64,000 nt of DNA from Polydactylus sextarius. Lineage: Eukaryota > Chordata > Actinopteri > Polynemidae. The stretch is from assembly GCA_016801845.1 (NCBI GenBank), contig CM028913.1, forward strand, positions 21,294,065-21,358,064. The letters run 5' to 3'. The position numbers and the translations under genes were made by a program. Each line of letters opens with the position of its first letter. Position 1 is the stretch's first letter. The notes under the pieces were generated by a model, which was not told the origin of the DNA, did not search any database, and saw only the letters and a list, made by a program, of their open reading frames with translations. Shown piece after piece: positions 27,032-40,100 of this stretch.

Positions 27032-28763
27032 ACTGAACTTTTCCAGCCTCCTTCTCCATGCTCCTTTTGTCTCTCTCTGTTCTCATTAACTGTGGTTCTT
27101 TCCTAGCCGGCCTTGATTTATTGCTGACCTCTATTTAGCCAGGGATCAGACAGACTGTGCTGTCATTTCAATTTAAGTTAAGAGTGATTGTGTTTCAGTG
27201 TCTGGAATTAACATTGAGGACTGTGACAGGCGTGCCGATAGACGGATGGTAGCGGCGACAATCCTGCCACTTCAGCGAGAACAGAAGTCTGATTCCTGAG
27301 TGACCCCCCACTTTTAGAGGGGCACTTCACTTCTAAGATAAGGCTAATTTGTTATAAAAATAATTGGACACTTATTCCCAAATGGTTCTAACACAAGTTG
27401 ATATGTTTGAATTTGATGTATTGCTCCACTCAGAATGAAAAATAAACTTCAGCGAAATGATGAAAATGGAAATAATATCGTACAGTGAGTGAACTGCCTC
27501 TTTTATGGTCACCCCTGTAAGAAGTATCCTCAATATATCACTTTCAGGATGAGCAGTACCAAGATCCATTTCTCTCCACCTGCTGTTTATCAAGCTAATG
27601 TTTCGATATAAGCAATTTCCCCGTACATTGTGGAGAAAATGTCCACTTTAAATCAGCACTGTCTGTTCCTTTTCCACCTCATCTGCTCATGTGTAGGTGT
27701 GCCCGCTCTCTAAGTGCTCTACCAAAACCAGGATGAAAATGTGGATCACATTTAAAGAGACAGCACCGATGAAGCTATAATGAAGTGAAAAACTGACCCC
27801 AATGGCCAGTTTTCCGCATCATAACTTGGTGTGCACCTGTTTAGCCACATGTGTTGAAGACGACGCGACGCTTCTTGTAACTTTATATCAAAATTCCATT
27901 AGTCTCACTTTCAAGAAAATAACCTACAACATCTGCAGGAGATTTAGTTAAAAATTACAAGGTATGGACCCTTTTTTCACAGTAGACTTATAAACTTGTC
28001 ATGGTAGGAAAAGCAAAGGCGTTAATAATAGCACCAATAATGATTTCCTTCTGTCAGTGAGCCAGTGTGCACAATAAAAAAGACTTTAAAACTTAATATA
28101 TGTGCTTTTTTTTACAGTGTCAAAATGACTTAAATACTTTGACTTGTCCTTGAGGAAAGAGTGTTACCTCATGTGACATTAGATTTGGATGATGATGAAG
28201 ATCATGTTTTGCGATCCGAAACCTCCAAATTAGCTACTTAATGGAGCTTGAGATTAGGGCAGGTGAGGCTGTTCTGTCCGAGAACTTTAAATGAACTTTA
28301 ATGCTCAACCCCCCATAAGTTAAAATGGACCTAAAACTAAAATATAAATCTCTGTGATGTGAATGCAATATCCCAAACAGCTTCTAAAAAGGACCATGAC
28401 GTGAAGCCCTTAAATTAAAAACAACCACTGAAGCAAATATCTGACTGCTATACACTGCAACTTTTTACAAAATAAATAAATAAAAAGCTATTACAATAAT
28501 AGCACAAAACAGTCTTACAACTACATACCTAAGGCTCAGAACTATTTCTGAATCAGCATAAGCATCACCCACCCCAGCAAAAATAAAGAAAATACTGGTG
28601 GTACACAGACTTTCTCTGTTTTATTTGCTTGTTTACTCGATCAAGGAGCAGACATCAGACTGATACACCTGTCGTTTGCTCAGCAGCCTTCACACAAACT
28701 CAGACAAACTCAGCCAGGCACAAACATTCATATTCATCTGTGTGTCCTGAGGGCATACAGTCC

Positions 28764-28814
<51 letters not shown>

Positions 28815-30377
28815 TGTAATCTGACAGATGTTTTCAGAAAGTATGTCATTCAACCAGAGACCTTTCCCTGCTTGGCCTCCTGATCTTTAATCCACAGTCT
28901 TATTCTCTGTAGGTTGTATCACTGAATACACACACACATTGTGTACATGCTGGAAGCATGGCTACGCACCATGCCCTCTCTCTACCTTTCTGTTTGTCTC
29001 TACATCCTTACCTGTCTTTGTTTGCTTTGCCTCACTCTTTTCTAACTGTTTGTCTTCCTCTAATCTCTGTCTGCCACACACACACTTGTTGGACTGCGTG
29101 GGTTTCTTATTTTGAAATCCGAGCTGCTCTTATCCTATCTGGTTATTTTTTAGCTTTGTGCACACACAGTAAGAAGTTAAAAGACAGGTGTGGCATCTGA
29201 ACTTGGCTTTTTGTGTCACTATTTAATACAATAACGGCTTAATTATTAATCCTGAAAGAAGGAGGGTTTGCACACCAGCTTCCACTCCCTCCTCCATTCA
29301 TCTCTCCCATCCTCTGTTTTGTCTTTTTGTTCGTCATAGTCAAGCACAAGCTGCTATTTGTTTGACGGATGTATACATTCATCAAATGAAGGAGACGTAA
29401 CTGTAACTGTAAGCACTTCTGTGGTGGAAAATGAACAATTGAGTAAGGAGGATTTATTGCAGCTAAACCAGTTATTATGAGCCATTGGAAAATCATGGAA
29501 ATGTATGCAAAGTCAGAGCTATGATTCCACAAATGATAAAATAGGATGCATTTTTTTTTAAACCAGAATCGTCTAAGCAAAAAATGAGCCTCCATTCAGA
29601 AGAAGGGGATGTGGTTAATTTTAAAAAAGCATCTGGTGACACTTTAAAATAAAGTTCAAGGTCTGATGCACTTTAAAACCACAAAGTTTTGAACCTGGGG
29701 GATAGCAACTGGCAGAAGATGAATGGGGTTAAAAAAAAAGGAGTTGATGGTAAAAACAATAAAAGACAAGGGAGGGAAAAGGGGGACAAGGAGGTGAACG
29801 AAGGTCAGAGCATAGCGGAGGCTAAGAGCTATAAATATGTCATATAAAGAAAGGTGAAGGTAGAGCAGGGCTAAAAAATAATAAGGTGAGCACAGTAAAT
29901 AAACAGCAGAACAGCAGGGGAACAGAGAGTCATTCAAGGTACATTTTGGTTCCAAGTGTAAAATTACCTAATTGAATAACTGTCACTTCTAATGACACAC
30001 ATCAGTTGTCAAAGCACAGTTTCTCCTACAATAACCTTAACCATGTTAAACTACTTTACTGAATAAACCTCACCTGCGGAGGAAGGACTCATTTCTGGAG
30101 AAATGTGGTGTCAAAGTTGTCTTTGTGACCATGAAGAGGGAGGAAAATGAGGGAGGAAGTGGGCGCTAATTATTCTAATTGACCTTTGCACTTAAGGAGT
30201 CCTTGCCACTAATGACCAAAATGCCATTAGCACACACACACACCCATACACACACACACACACACATACACACACTTGTTAACCACTGTCATACAATTAG
30301 CTCAACTCAGCCATGAACCCCTACTCTTAAATGAGGACAAGGACAGAAGTCTGGCAACCACACAGGCCACACACAGC

Positions 30378-30412
<35 letters not shown>

Positions 30413-31476
30413 GTCCTACTGAGCACTGACTTATCTGCTTCCTGATCTCTACACACACATGCTGGGGGATGAAATCTCTTAACTTCCTTTCAACAAAAAT
30501 AATTCAATAGTTGGCAAACATCCAAAAAAAAAAGAAAACACAACTTGCAAAGATGAAAAAAAACACACACATTTAGTCAGACGGAGATGAAATGTAGAAT
30601 TTCTGGAGGACATTTACCTGAGGTCACTCTGTCACCTCACTTATTCATTTCTGGTTTATTTTAATACTTTCTCTCTACTTTGTCCTTCACGCTACAAACC
30701 AGCTCATATTCAGACTGCATATATTCACATCATCTATAAAACACGATTACAACCGTTATAATGCTTTTAACCATGACATACATATCTCACAGCTGGTTTT
30801 GCTTTCAAATGGAAATACATGATGTAATGTTTAAGGGCATTCAAATGAACTGATAATTCACTAGTCCACCAGTTGACTGGGATGCATTCACTGTATTTGT
30901 GGTATCGGTTTTGGCTACCTTTTTATTCTGACCACAAACCTTTGACATCCTGTGTAGCCACTGAGCATCGTGCTGACTGATCAGTGAAGGCTAGGAATTA
31001 AATTAGATGTGAGCCAAAACGCACAAAGACAGAGGGAGTCCATAACTGCTAACTCTGGAGACTAATAAGGTAATAAATAAAGGGAGGCACACGGGCACTC
31101 ATGCAGACATGCACACAGAGAGAGGGAGATTTAGTCTAAATGAATGTTAAAGCTGGGAATTAGCAAGGTGATAAATATAGAGATGAACACACACACACAC
31201 ACAAAAATACACACACATGCACATATGCACATGCACACACCTAGCCGGAGGGTGCCAGAGCTGAAATAAATGATAATACTAAAAATTAAAGTTGGCTATA
31301 AATACAGGACCCACATTCTCCAGGTGTGTATTTGTTACCATGTGCAGAGGTGATGGATAGTCTTTCACTATCAGAGTGGCGAATGTCAACAGAATCTCAT
31401 TGGCCTCCAGTTCAACTTTAACCACATCTATCCCTTGGGTTCAATCTGTGTGTGTCTCCTTCTGAATATATGTGCT

Positions 31477-31515
<39 letters not shown>

Positions 31516-31661
31516 TGGCTTCAAGCTTCCAGTCAGGGAACGAGGACGGCAGCCAGTCCTCACATCCTATTAGGCAATGTGTATTGAGAAAGGCACCAAA
31601 GCATGGAGGAAGGGAGCTTTTGTCCTTTATTGCTCAGTGATTTCCACTTGGTTGTGCATGT

Positions 31662-31735
<74 letters not shown>

Positions 31736-34075
31736 ATGTGTGTGTATACTGTTGCAGCAGCACTGTGCTCTGACTGCTCTATGTGCAAAAGTGAAAACAA
31801 AGCAAATCAACCATTTAACATTTAGTCAATCAGAGGATTGGTGTTTATTGATATCTGCTTTTTTAATTTGAAGTGAAGGCAACTGAAAGACATGTAACAT
31901 CAAAATAAAGACCAATTTGTTTGTTTTGTTCACAAACTACATACATATATATTTTTTTCTTTTTTTTCTCTGCAGTTTATACACAAACTCTGCACTTGGA
32001 CTAGGACTTGGAGAAGTCGTAGCTGAGTTACAGTGTCTGCTGGATCTTTACGGTCTGCAGGGCAACAACCATCTGTTTTACTACTGGAGGCTACTGACCC
32101 ACATTTGTAACAAATACAGACACAGGCACAGACACACCTACAACACACACAAAGACACACAGATGTACTCTGATCTAATATCACACAGCTGTCGAAATAA
32201 TGGAGGTTTTTTTTTTAAGAAAAACATTGTTTGGGGCAAATTTCCAATGAAAATATATTACGGTCTTGCACAAGGGACCACTAATGGATTTGTTCTTGCT
32301 TTGATAAGCAAAAGACAGATATTTATTGTTATTGGCTGCAGCATTCATCGCCGGCTTTGTTCTGAAAGAAACCGGCAGCAGTGTTAATATACTACATAAT
32401 AGAAACACAAATCTATTGTTTTTTTATTATTCTTAAGTTATTATGTGTGGGGCAAAAGACAATTTGCCACATATTGTTTTTATAGGACAGTTTGAAAGCA
32501 AGAGATGATGTGAAAACAACAGGTCTGTCGTTGCCTCAAGTTTCTCCTAAATATCCTGCAAACAAGCTCCACCATCTCTCACCGGTTGTGTCGTTTGGAG
32601 CCAGAGTCACAGCACAGTAGAGATCAGGAAGTGAAGCTGCAGTAGTCGAGTCTCACCAGTGCACCTAAAGCTTTATCTCATCTGTCAATCATGATGTCTC
32701 GCCCTGTTTTATACCTATGCTGTTTATTCAGTTTCTACAACAATCACTCACTGCCATACTCACACCTCATATCATAATCTCCCCTGTCTTTCTTTGACTT
32801 GTAATTTTATTACTTAAATTTAATCTGCACGAAAAGCAGGACTGACACGAAAGTTGACTTTGACTGTAACATCAAATAAATGATTAAACCCAAACTTATC
32901 AGAAAAAAAGAAGTTTTGAACAAGCGTCAGCATGATAAGAACGACCTCAGATGACAGAAACCATCATTGGCAAACTTTTGAGAAGCTGTCGTCCATATTT
33001 ATATATATAGTCTATTAGTGGCACTAGAGGAAAGATGCTGCCCTAGTTCACCAGGAGGTCAAAATGGACCAGAGCCACTAATCAACATAGATTCGTGCTG
33101 CTTTAGCAATGGCACTGCCGTTCTGTGAAAACCAGCTGGAACAATCAAATACAGATATCAAATGTGACTAAAACGAGCATTGTTTCCTTTAAGAGAGAAG
33201 CTGGAATGGCTTTGTGTTGGCAACCAACCATTTTGGATCCACTCAGTCAAATGAACAAAGATGGCAACATCACAAACTGACGTCATCCGGTCCCTGTGTG
33301 TAACAGCATTACACGCTGTTCACCATGTCTCCTCGTCTCAGGCCAAAATGGTGGGAGTAGAAGTTGACACTTTGACACTTTGGACAGTGAGAATAAAATA
33401 GAAATATCAAGCACTAAAACTACCATTATATTTATTTATTTTTTGTTTTATTTTGCTCTTATATAGAACCAGTTGATTAAAGAGACCGAAGAGTTTTTTT
33501 TTTTCTTCTTGGCAGAGATGAAAGAAATTGACAAATGCTAACTTTGCTTGGCACTCCAGCTGACAAGAGGCTGAAATAGTTGTTTTTCATTTGTACTTTC
33601 TCATCGTTATGAAGTTATAAAGTCCCGTCTTTGTTCAACCTGCCTTTTTTTCCATCCCAGTTAAGACTAAATTCACCCCCCTGGTCTCACGCAGATTTAC
33701 GGCAATGTCTTTAAATTCAAGTTTTCTTTGAGAATTGAATATTTCTGATAAAAACACTAATCTAAAGTTTGCTTGTTTCCATCAGGGATAAGATGTGGCA
33801 GCTCTGTGCTGAAGTTCTACAACTAAAACTTACAAAAATACACAAATTCACAAGTTTTATCTGTGAAAAATCACAGTTGAGAAAAAGTGAATATTTAAGA
33901 TTTAAACTGCAAAGATGCTTCAGTGCTCTTGATGAAGTAGCTTCTCTATTTCAGTCACTAAAATGCTGATGCATTATATACAGTATGTATGAGGAACTCT
34001 CACACTTATATATTTTCTCAAGGAAAATTTATATTTTCTCACCATCTCTGTTGCTCGATGATTTACTCTGTGTGT

Positions 34076-34117
<42 letters not shown>

Positions 34118-37100
34118 ATCGCCTCTTTTTCTGCCTTCAGGTTATGAGAAAAATAAAATTTTCTCCCACTGAAGTGTAGAGAAAAACACCCCACGCATGT
34201 CCCTTGATTTAAGTTTTCAATTATCACTTGTTAAATAGAACGTAGTGTGTGTCCTTTATATTCAGATTAATTACTAAAGGTTGTTTGGGATAAAGTGATT
34301 GTGAGTCACAACACCCGCGCTTCTCTTGTGCTGCTCATTAGCAAGTTGAAAACAGGAGAAAATAGCTTCTGTGATTGGACAGAATGATGCATCGCCTTAT
34401 TTAAGAAGCGAAATGAATAAGGCTCAATCTGACGCCGAAGTTTTACAAGATGAATCTGATTCAGCAGTAAAAGTGCAAACTATAGGGAAGATCCACGCAG
34501 TGACCATTTTCATATCAGACTGCAACTTTGGTCTTTTCTGTGCATTTCTATCTTGCACAGTAGTCTACGTTTTTTTTAAATCATTGCAGCATGCAAAGGT
34601 ATTTATCCTACTTTTCTCTGCAGACAGTGACACAGCAAAAGTAGAGAAAAAAAGTCAGACACTTCAACTGAGAAAGTGATATTCATGGAGAGAAGGAATT
34701 TTCTTCACATCTTCCAGCATCAAGCAGCTGAATCCGGTGCACAGATCACTGATTGATTTAGAGGCTGTAAAAAAAAAAAAAAAAGTTTAGTCTAGTCCAA
34801 CTGGGATTTGACTCAGTCCCTGACTGATCATTCGAATCGGTGACTTTTAGGGTTCAGACCTACAAATGACTGACACCAATTTGAGAAACATGGAAAGACG
34901 CCAAACTACAAACCAAGGTAAAAAAAAAAAAAAAAGATATGTATCCTTTTAAGACCTTTCTTGTTTGTTCATAGCCAGTCTCAGTCAATGACACCCCAAG
35001 AGCAGACAGAAAATGTGTTTCATTTAAAAGGCTGTGAAATGGACAGTCTGTATTTAGCTCAGAGCAACTTCTGCTTGTGCCCTGCAGGATACAGTTTAAG
35101 TAATTTGTAAAGTATCTTAACAACAAAAGTGGGTGGCTAAGGTGGTTATTTTACTGAGAGTAGAGGAAGTCTCATGACACTTCCTTTAGAGTAATGACCC
35201 CCTTCTCCTCTCTACTTTAAAACCACATCTAGGTAACTTCAATCCACTTTGAAAACACCCAGACACACCTACACACACACACACACTTACACAAGCAAGG
35301 ACATCTTTCATAAGAGCAGATAACAAGCTTAAATTTGCCCCATATTTTTCTTTCATCTCTGAATGTTTTTCTGAGAACATTAAGAGTCGCTGTGCCTCTG
35401 GAGGCAGAGCTGTCCCTCCACTAATCGAAAGGTCAGCCGTTCGATTACGGGCTCCTCCAGTCCACACGTTGAAGTGTCTGTGGTCAGTGTACAGTCTGAA
35501 TCTCGATGTCCTCCAGCTCTGAGACCTTCACAGACTTAACTGACATCACCAAGTAAATGATTGAGTGTGAGCGGCAGCGTGGGCTCCAAATGGTATAAAT
35601 AGCAACAAGACGGCACGTAACGCCATATTACGTTACCTTGACAACACCAAAACATGTGGCTTACTTTAGCAGGTTTGGGTCATTTCATTTTAGGTTGTGG
35701 GCAGAGGTATTTTTTTTAATCATGAACATTTGTTTATTTAATGTTATGTTGCTGATCTTTTCCTTGTTGTGGCAGTTGTTTCCTTTTTTTTTTTTTTTTT
35801 TCAAACTTCCAAGCGTTCCTTGGTTATTTGCATGTTTCATATTGCATTGCTGTGGACTGTGGGTAATTCCCTTTAGAGAAGTCTGCAGAAATACCAATCT
35901 GCTGAAACTGGTACATAAAGAGCTCAGAAAGTATGTGAGAGGAACCTCAGAGACTTGATGATTTGACAGCAGGACAGACCTAAGCTCCTTAACAGGAACG
36001 AAATTCAGAGTCTGACTACATTTGAGAGTGGACATCAAAACTAGACCACTGAGCTCCATCGGTGTGGGAGTATGTAAATGCAATCATTCTAGGGCTGCAA
36101 CAAGTAGTCGATTAAATCGATTATCAAATTAGTTGTGAACTATTTTAATAATGGATTAGTTGGGTCTATGTTACTATACACTGAAATTCAGTGGCAATGT
36201 TTCTTAATGTGGGTGATTTCCCATTTATTCTCAGCACGTCTGCATCACCCAATGTCCATTCATTTCACTTCATTTTGCCTCGTCTGCATTTTAGATCAGT
36301 AGTTATTAACTTAAAAAACTTGCTTCTGTGCAGACTCATACTAAACTGTCTCTGTGTCAAATGCGTCAAATGATCTGATACTAAATTACTTTTAGTTCTT
36401 TTTCTGCACCTTAATGTGCAGAAATTACAAGTTTTTGTGTGCTTTAGTTGTTTGAAACAACTTTTGAACAAAAACAGTTTTGTTCATTACATAAAATGCT
36501 GGAAATGCTTATCAAAATAATTGTTAATCGCAGCCTTTAATGTTTTACCTTTTCTTTTTTCTTAGCTAACCTAGGTAAGATTTAAAATGATGCTCAAAGT
36601 ACTTCATTGCGCTTTTCATTTGTATCCAAACTAACTTATAAAATTAAAAACTTCTTGAGAATGAGAAAACTAAACAGGTAGTGCAAACACAGCTAGCTTA
36701 ACAAAAAGATGACTGACTTGTTTGATGTTGGTCTCACACAAACACAATTACACACGCTCATACAACAGAGAAGAGATGAGAGTATGAACCAGCTGTTAAT
36801 GAGAGGTTTTGTAGACAATTCACCCCGACATGAAAGCCAGCTGATTACTACTCTGAAACAAAGCGGTGATGAACCAGACTAGTGTTGGTGATCCACACAC
36901 ACAGACGCACAGAGGGAGACTTCATACCACATCACTTCTGTAGAGCTCTGTGGGACATGGGTATTATCACTGTTGAGCAAAGATACATGCGGAGCATGAT
37001 AAAGACAGAGGAGAGAAAGAGAAGCAGTCACATGTTACAGTACACAAAAACACAAAAGAGCAGCATCTTTTGATCCACTGTGAGACATTATCATCTTCAG

Positions 37101-40100
37101 CACAGTACACAAAGCTGCACTCACAGCCATTGATACACACACACACACACACACACACATGCACATTCAAAGATTCAGTTGAAGCACAGCAGGATATTAT
37201 TATAATCCCCAACAGGTACTAGGCAGAACACCAATCAAGGTCACCTCTGCCGCAGTGAATGGAGAGTGGCTCTGATAACAGCAGACTGAAGGAAATCCAG
37301 CTTTAGAAATCTACCTATACTGACAGGAAGAGGAGGAGTAGGAGGAGAGAAACAAAGGAGGAGAAGATCAAAGATTTAAATCTGTGTGTGTGTGTGTGTC
37401 TGTCTGTCTGTATATGTGTGTGTGTGTGTGTCTGTATGAGTTTTTCAATAGTTTATTGAGTCACAGTTTCAACCCAGGTTCAGTGGTATTTTAAGTTTTA
37501 TGCTCATGTTCACTGTAGTCAGGTTCTCAGCAAGAGCTCACATAAAAGATTTTTGGTAATTTTGTCGCCAGACGTGTTGGACCAGAGGCGCAGCTGTGAA
37601 GGGTTTACCAGAACAACAACAACAACAACGACGACAGCCTGAATTCTGCCCTGACAAACCATGACATTTTCTACAGTTTAGGAAAGCACACATTTGTTTT
37701 TTGTTGTTTTTTTTTGTTGTTGTTTTTTTTAAATAAATATATTTCAATGTGCAATTTATGACGCTGAGATTTTACTGCACAACTTGATTTTAATTGCCGT
37801 TGGGAGCTGAAAACAAATCAGCTGAAATTTCCATCTCTGGTAAAAGAAAACAACAACAGGGCTCGTTTTACTTATTCATAAAAGTGTTGTTTTAGATTTT
37901 TTATTGTGTTTCAGCTCATTTTTTAATGCCTTTTCGTAAGGATGGTTGGTGTGGAAGAATGATATGAACAACATAATTTACTGTGCAACCGTGGGGTTGA
38001 TAATCAACACATTATTTATTGTAAATCCAGCACATTTCCATAGCTCAATATGCAGGTTAATAAGTACTGAAAAGGGCACTTTAAGTGTTAGCGGAGATTG
38101 CATCCACCCTGAAATTTGCTTTGATTTACTATCGATGTGTTTTCATCTCCAACTAAGAGGCTATTTATTATGTATTCATGGATGCAAAGTGTCTATAAAT
38201 AAGTTTTATAACATGGTTAATTGCTCAGTGATGCTCTCTCTCTCTCTCTCTCTCTCTCTCACAATCTCCTTCTCTCTCTCATCGTGTGTGTGTGTGTGTC
38301 CTTGTCTTGCGCCATCAGCAGCTTTGAAGTGCACATATAGCATTACAGGGTAAAATTATATTGTGCAAATAATATATAAGGGTTATAGTCTGTAAAAATG
38401 ATGACATGTAGTATGCAGTTCAATGGAGGCTGGACTAATTCAAATGATGCTCAATAATTGGTACTTTCTGAATATTTCAGAGCACCCACATTCTTTTAGT
38501 GTCCCATGATTAATGTTCACCCGCCTAAAACTGAATAATAAGGCAGCCCAACGTAAGTGTACTTAAATAACAAGCATCCCACCACAAACTAATGAGATTC
38601 TGTCTTTGTGTACAACATTAGGAAACACAGAAATGGCAAAAATGTCATTGAGAGTGACATTTAAAACTTGTGAAAAACAATCATATTTGCACATCAGCCT
38701 CAACTTCGGCCGCGGCTGAGCCTTCAAATCCCTGTGTACATCTTTTCTCGCACAGTAAAAAAAAAATCTTTTCACAAAGATCAATTACCCTCCAGTCAAA
38801 GGTTTCCCTGCTGAATTCATGGTTATGGTAAAGAAATCAACAGATAGAACCACTTCTGTTTCTATGCGAGCTCATTCTCAATAAGAGAAAATGAATGCAT
38901 TCCTTTCTTCTCTCACATTTCACAGAACAGAAGTCGAAATTTTAGACATTTAAATATGAGGTCCCCTGATGCTGCCAAACGAAAGAACGTCTCGGTTTCA
39001 ATAACAAACAGACAGAAAGCCAGACAGTCTTGTCGAGTTAACAGGCGACCACGCAGACACAAGTGAACAGTGTGGGTCACTCATCACCTAATATCAATAG
39101 TCACAGTCACCTAATATCACTCAGCAATGACTACACTAAAGAGTTTCCACAAAGCACCACTGTGAATGATCCAGCAGTGAGGCATGGATGGTTTTGGCAT
39201 CTTTAGTTGGACTTGGTGGGTAAGAGACCACTGAACCTACGTCTGTCTGGGTTCTACGAATAACCAGCACACAAACCCTGCATGGGGGCACTTCATAGTT
39301 GGATCCGACTGGACATGGACGGTCACCAGACTCATACTTTTGGTTTTCTGATCTATGGCGCTGTTTTTCCTCCCTTCAAACATCCCTATAGCAACTGACT
39401 GGATGACTCTTAAAGCACACAACTAGTCAGCGCAATTCGCTTTATTTATACGTTCACGTGTGAGCGCGGGATTTGTGTGCGGCCTCCTCTCCTGGAAACA
39501 GTGTTTGTGTGCATTTGTCCTACCTCCAGAGATCTCATTGGCATCTTCTGGAGGTACAACTGAATCAGTCAGCCTCTGGGGCTCAGTCTTGTCTCCTTCG
39601 TCACTCTCACCTCTTTCAGCTGCAGCAGACAGAACAGATCAATGACATGTTAGCAGCAGCCCACAGACTAAAAAGCAGTTATTTTAGAAAGCTCCTTCTC
39701 TCTCTCTCTCAGTCCCAAAATGCAAATAAGCAAAGCACATACACAAACACACAGACGTTACGGTAGAAAACTGATTAAACTGGAGCAGAGTATGGAAAGA
39801 ATAGAGATAAATAGAGCAAAAACAATACAGTTGAGAATGCTGGAAAAAAGCAGAACACAGTGAAATATAAATTTTAAAAAAAAAAGTTGAGTGCAAAATT
39901 ACAGAGAGGAAAAGAGAAGAGAGGAGAGGGAGGAAGAAAAAGGAAAACTGAAAAGAAAGGGGAGGAAAAAGCAAAAGGGGAAGAAGAAGAGGAGAGAAAG
40001 AAATAAGAGGAGAACGATGGAAACATAAGAGAGGAGAGGAAACAAAAGGAAGAACGACAAGAGAAGAGATGACAAAGGGTGAGGAAAAAAATAGATCCAA

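Larger units (their letters stand above)
20597..39523 (-). other. intron between exons 4 and 5 (18.9 kb)
   Basis: The largest intron in the window. It holds many CA/GT microsatellites, a LINE-like tail (about 23630-23860), a tRNA-SINE-like remnant (about 35385-35610) and a MITE-like element (about 36090-36540). Short ORFs are scattered, but none shows a known domain together with splice sites. I see no nested gene. Confidence 0.55.

Noticed and set aside
35390..35465. tRNA-like segment
   Set aside because: A- and B-box-like motifs are present but acceptor and anticodon stems do not pair; it fits a decayed SINE, not a tRNA gene.
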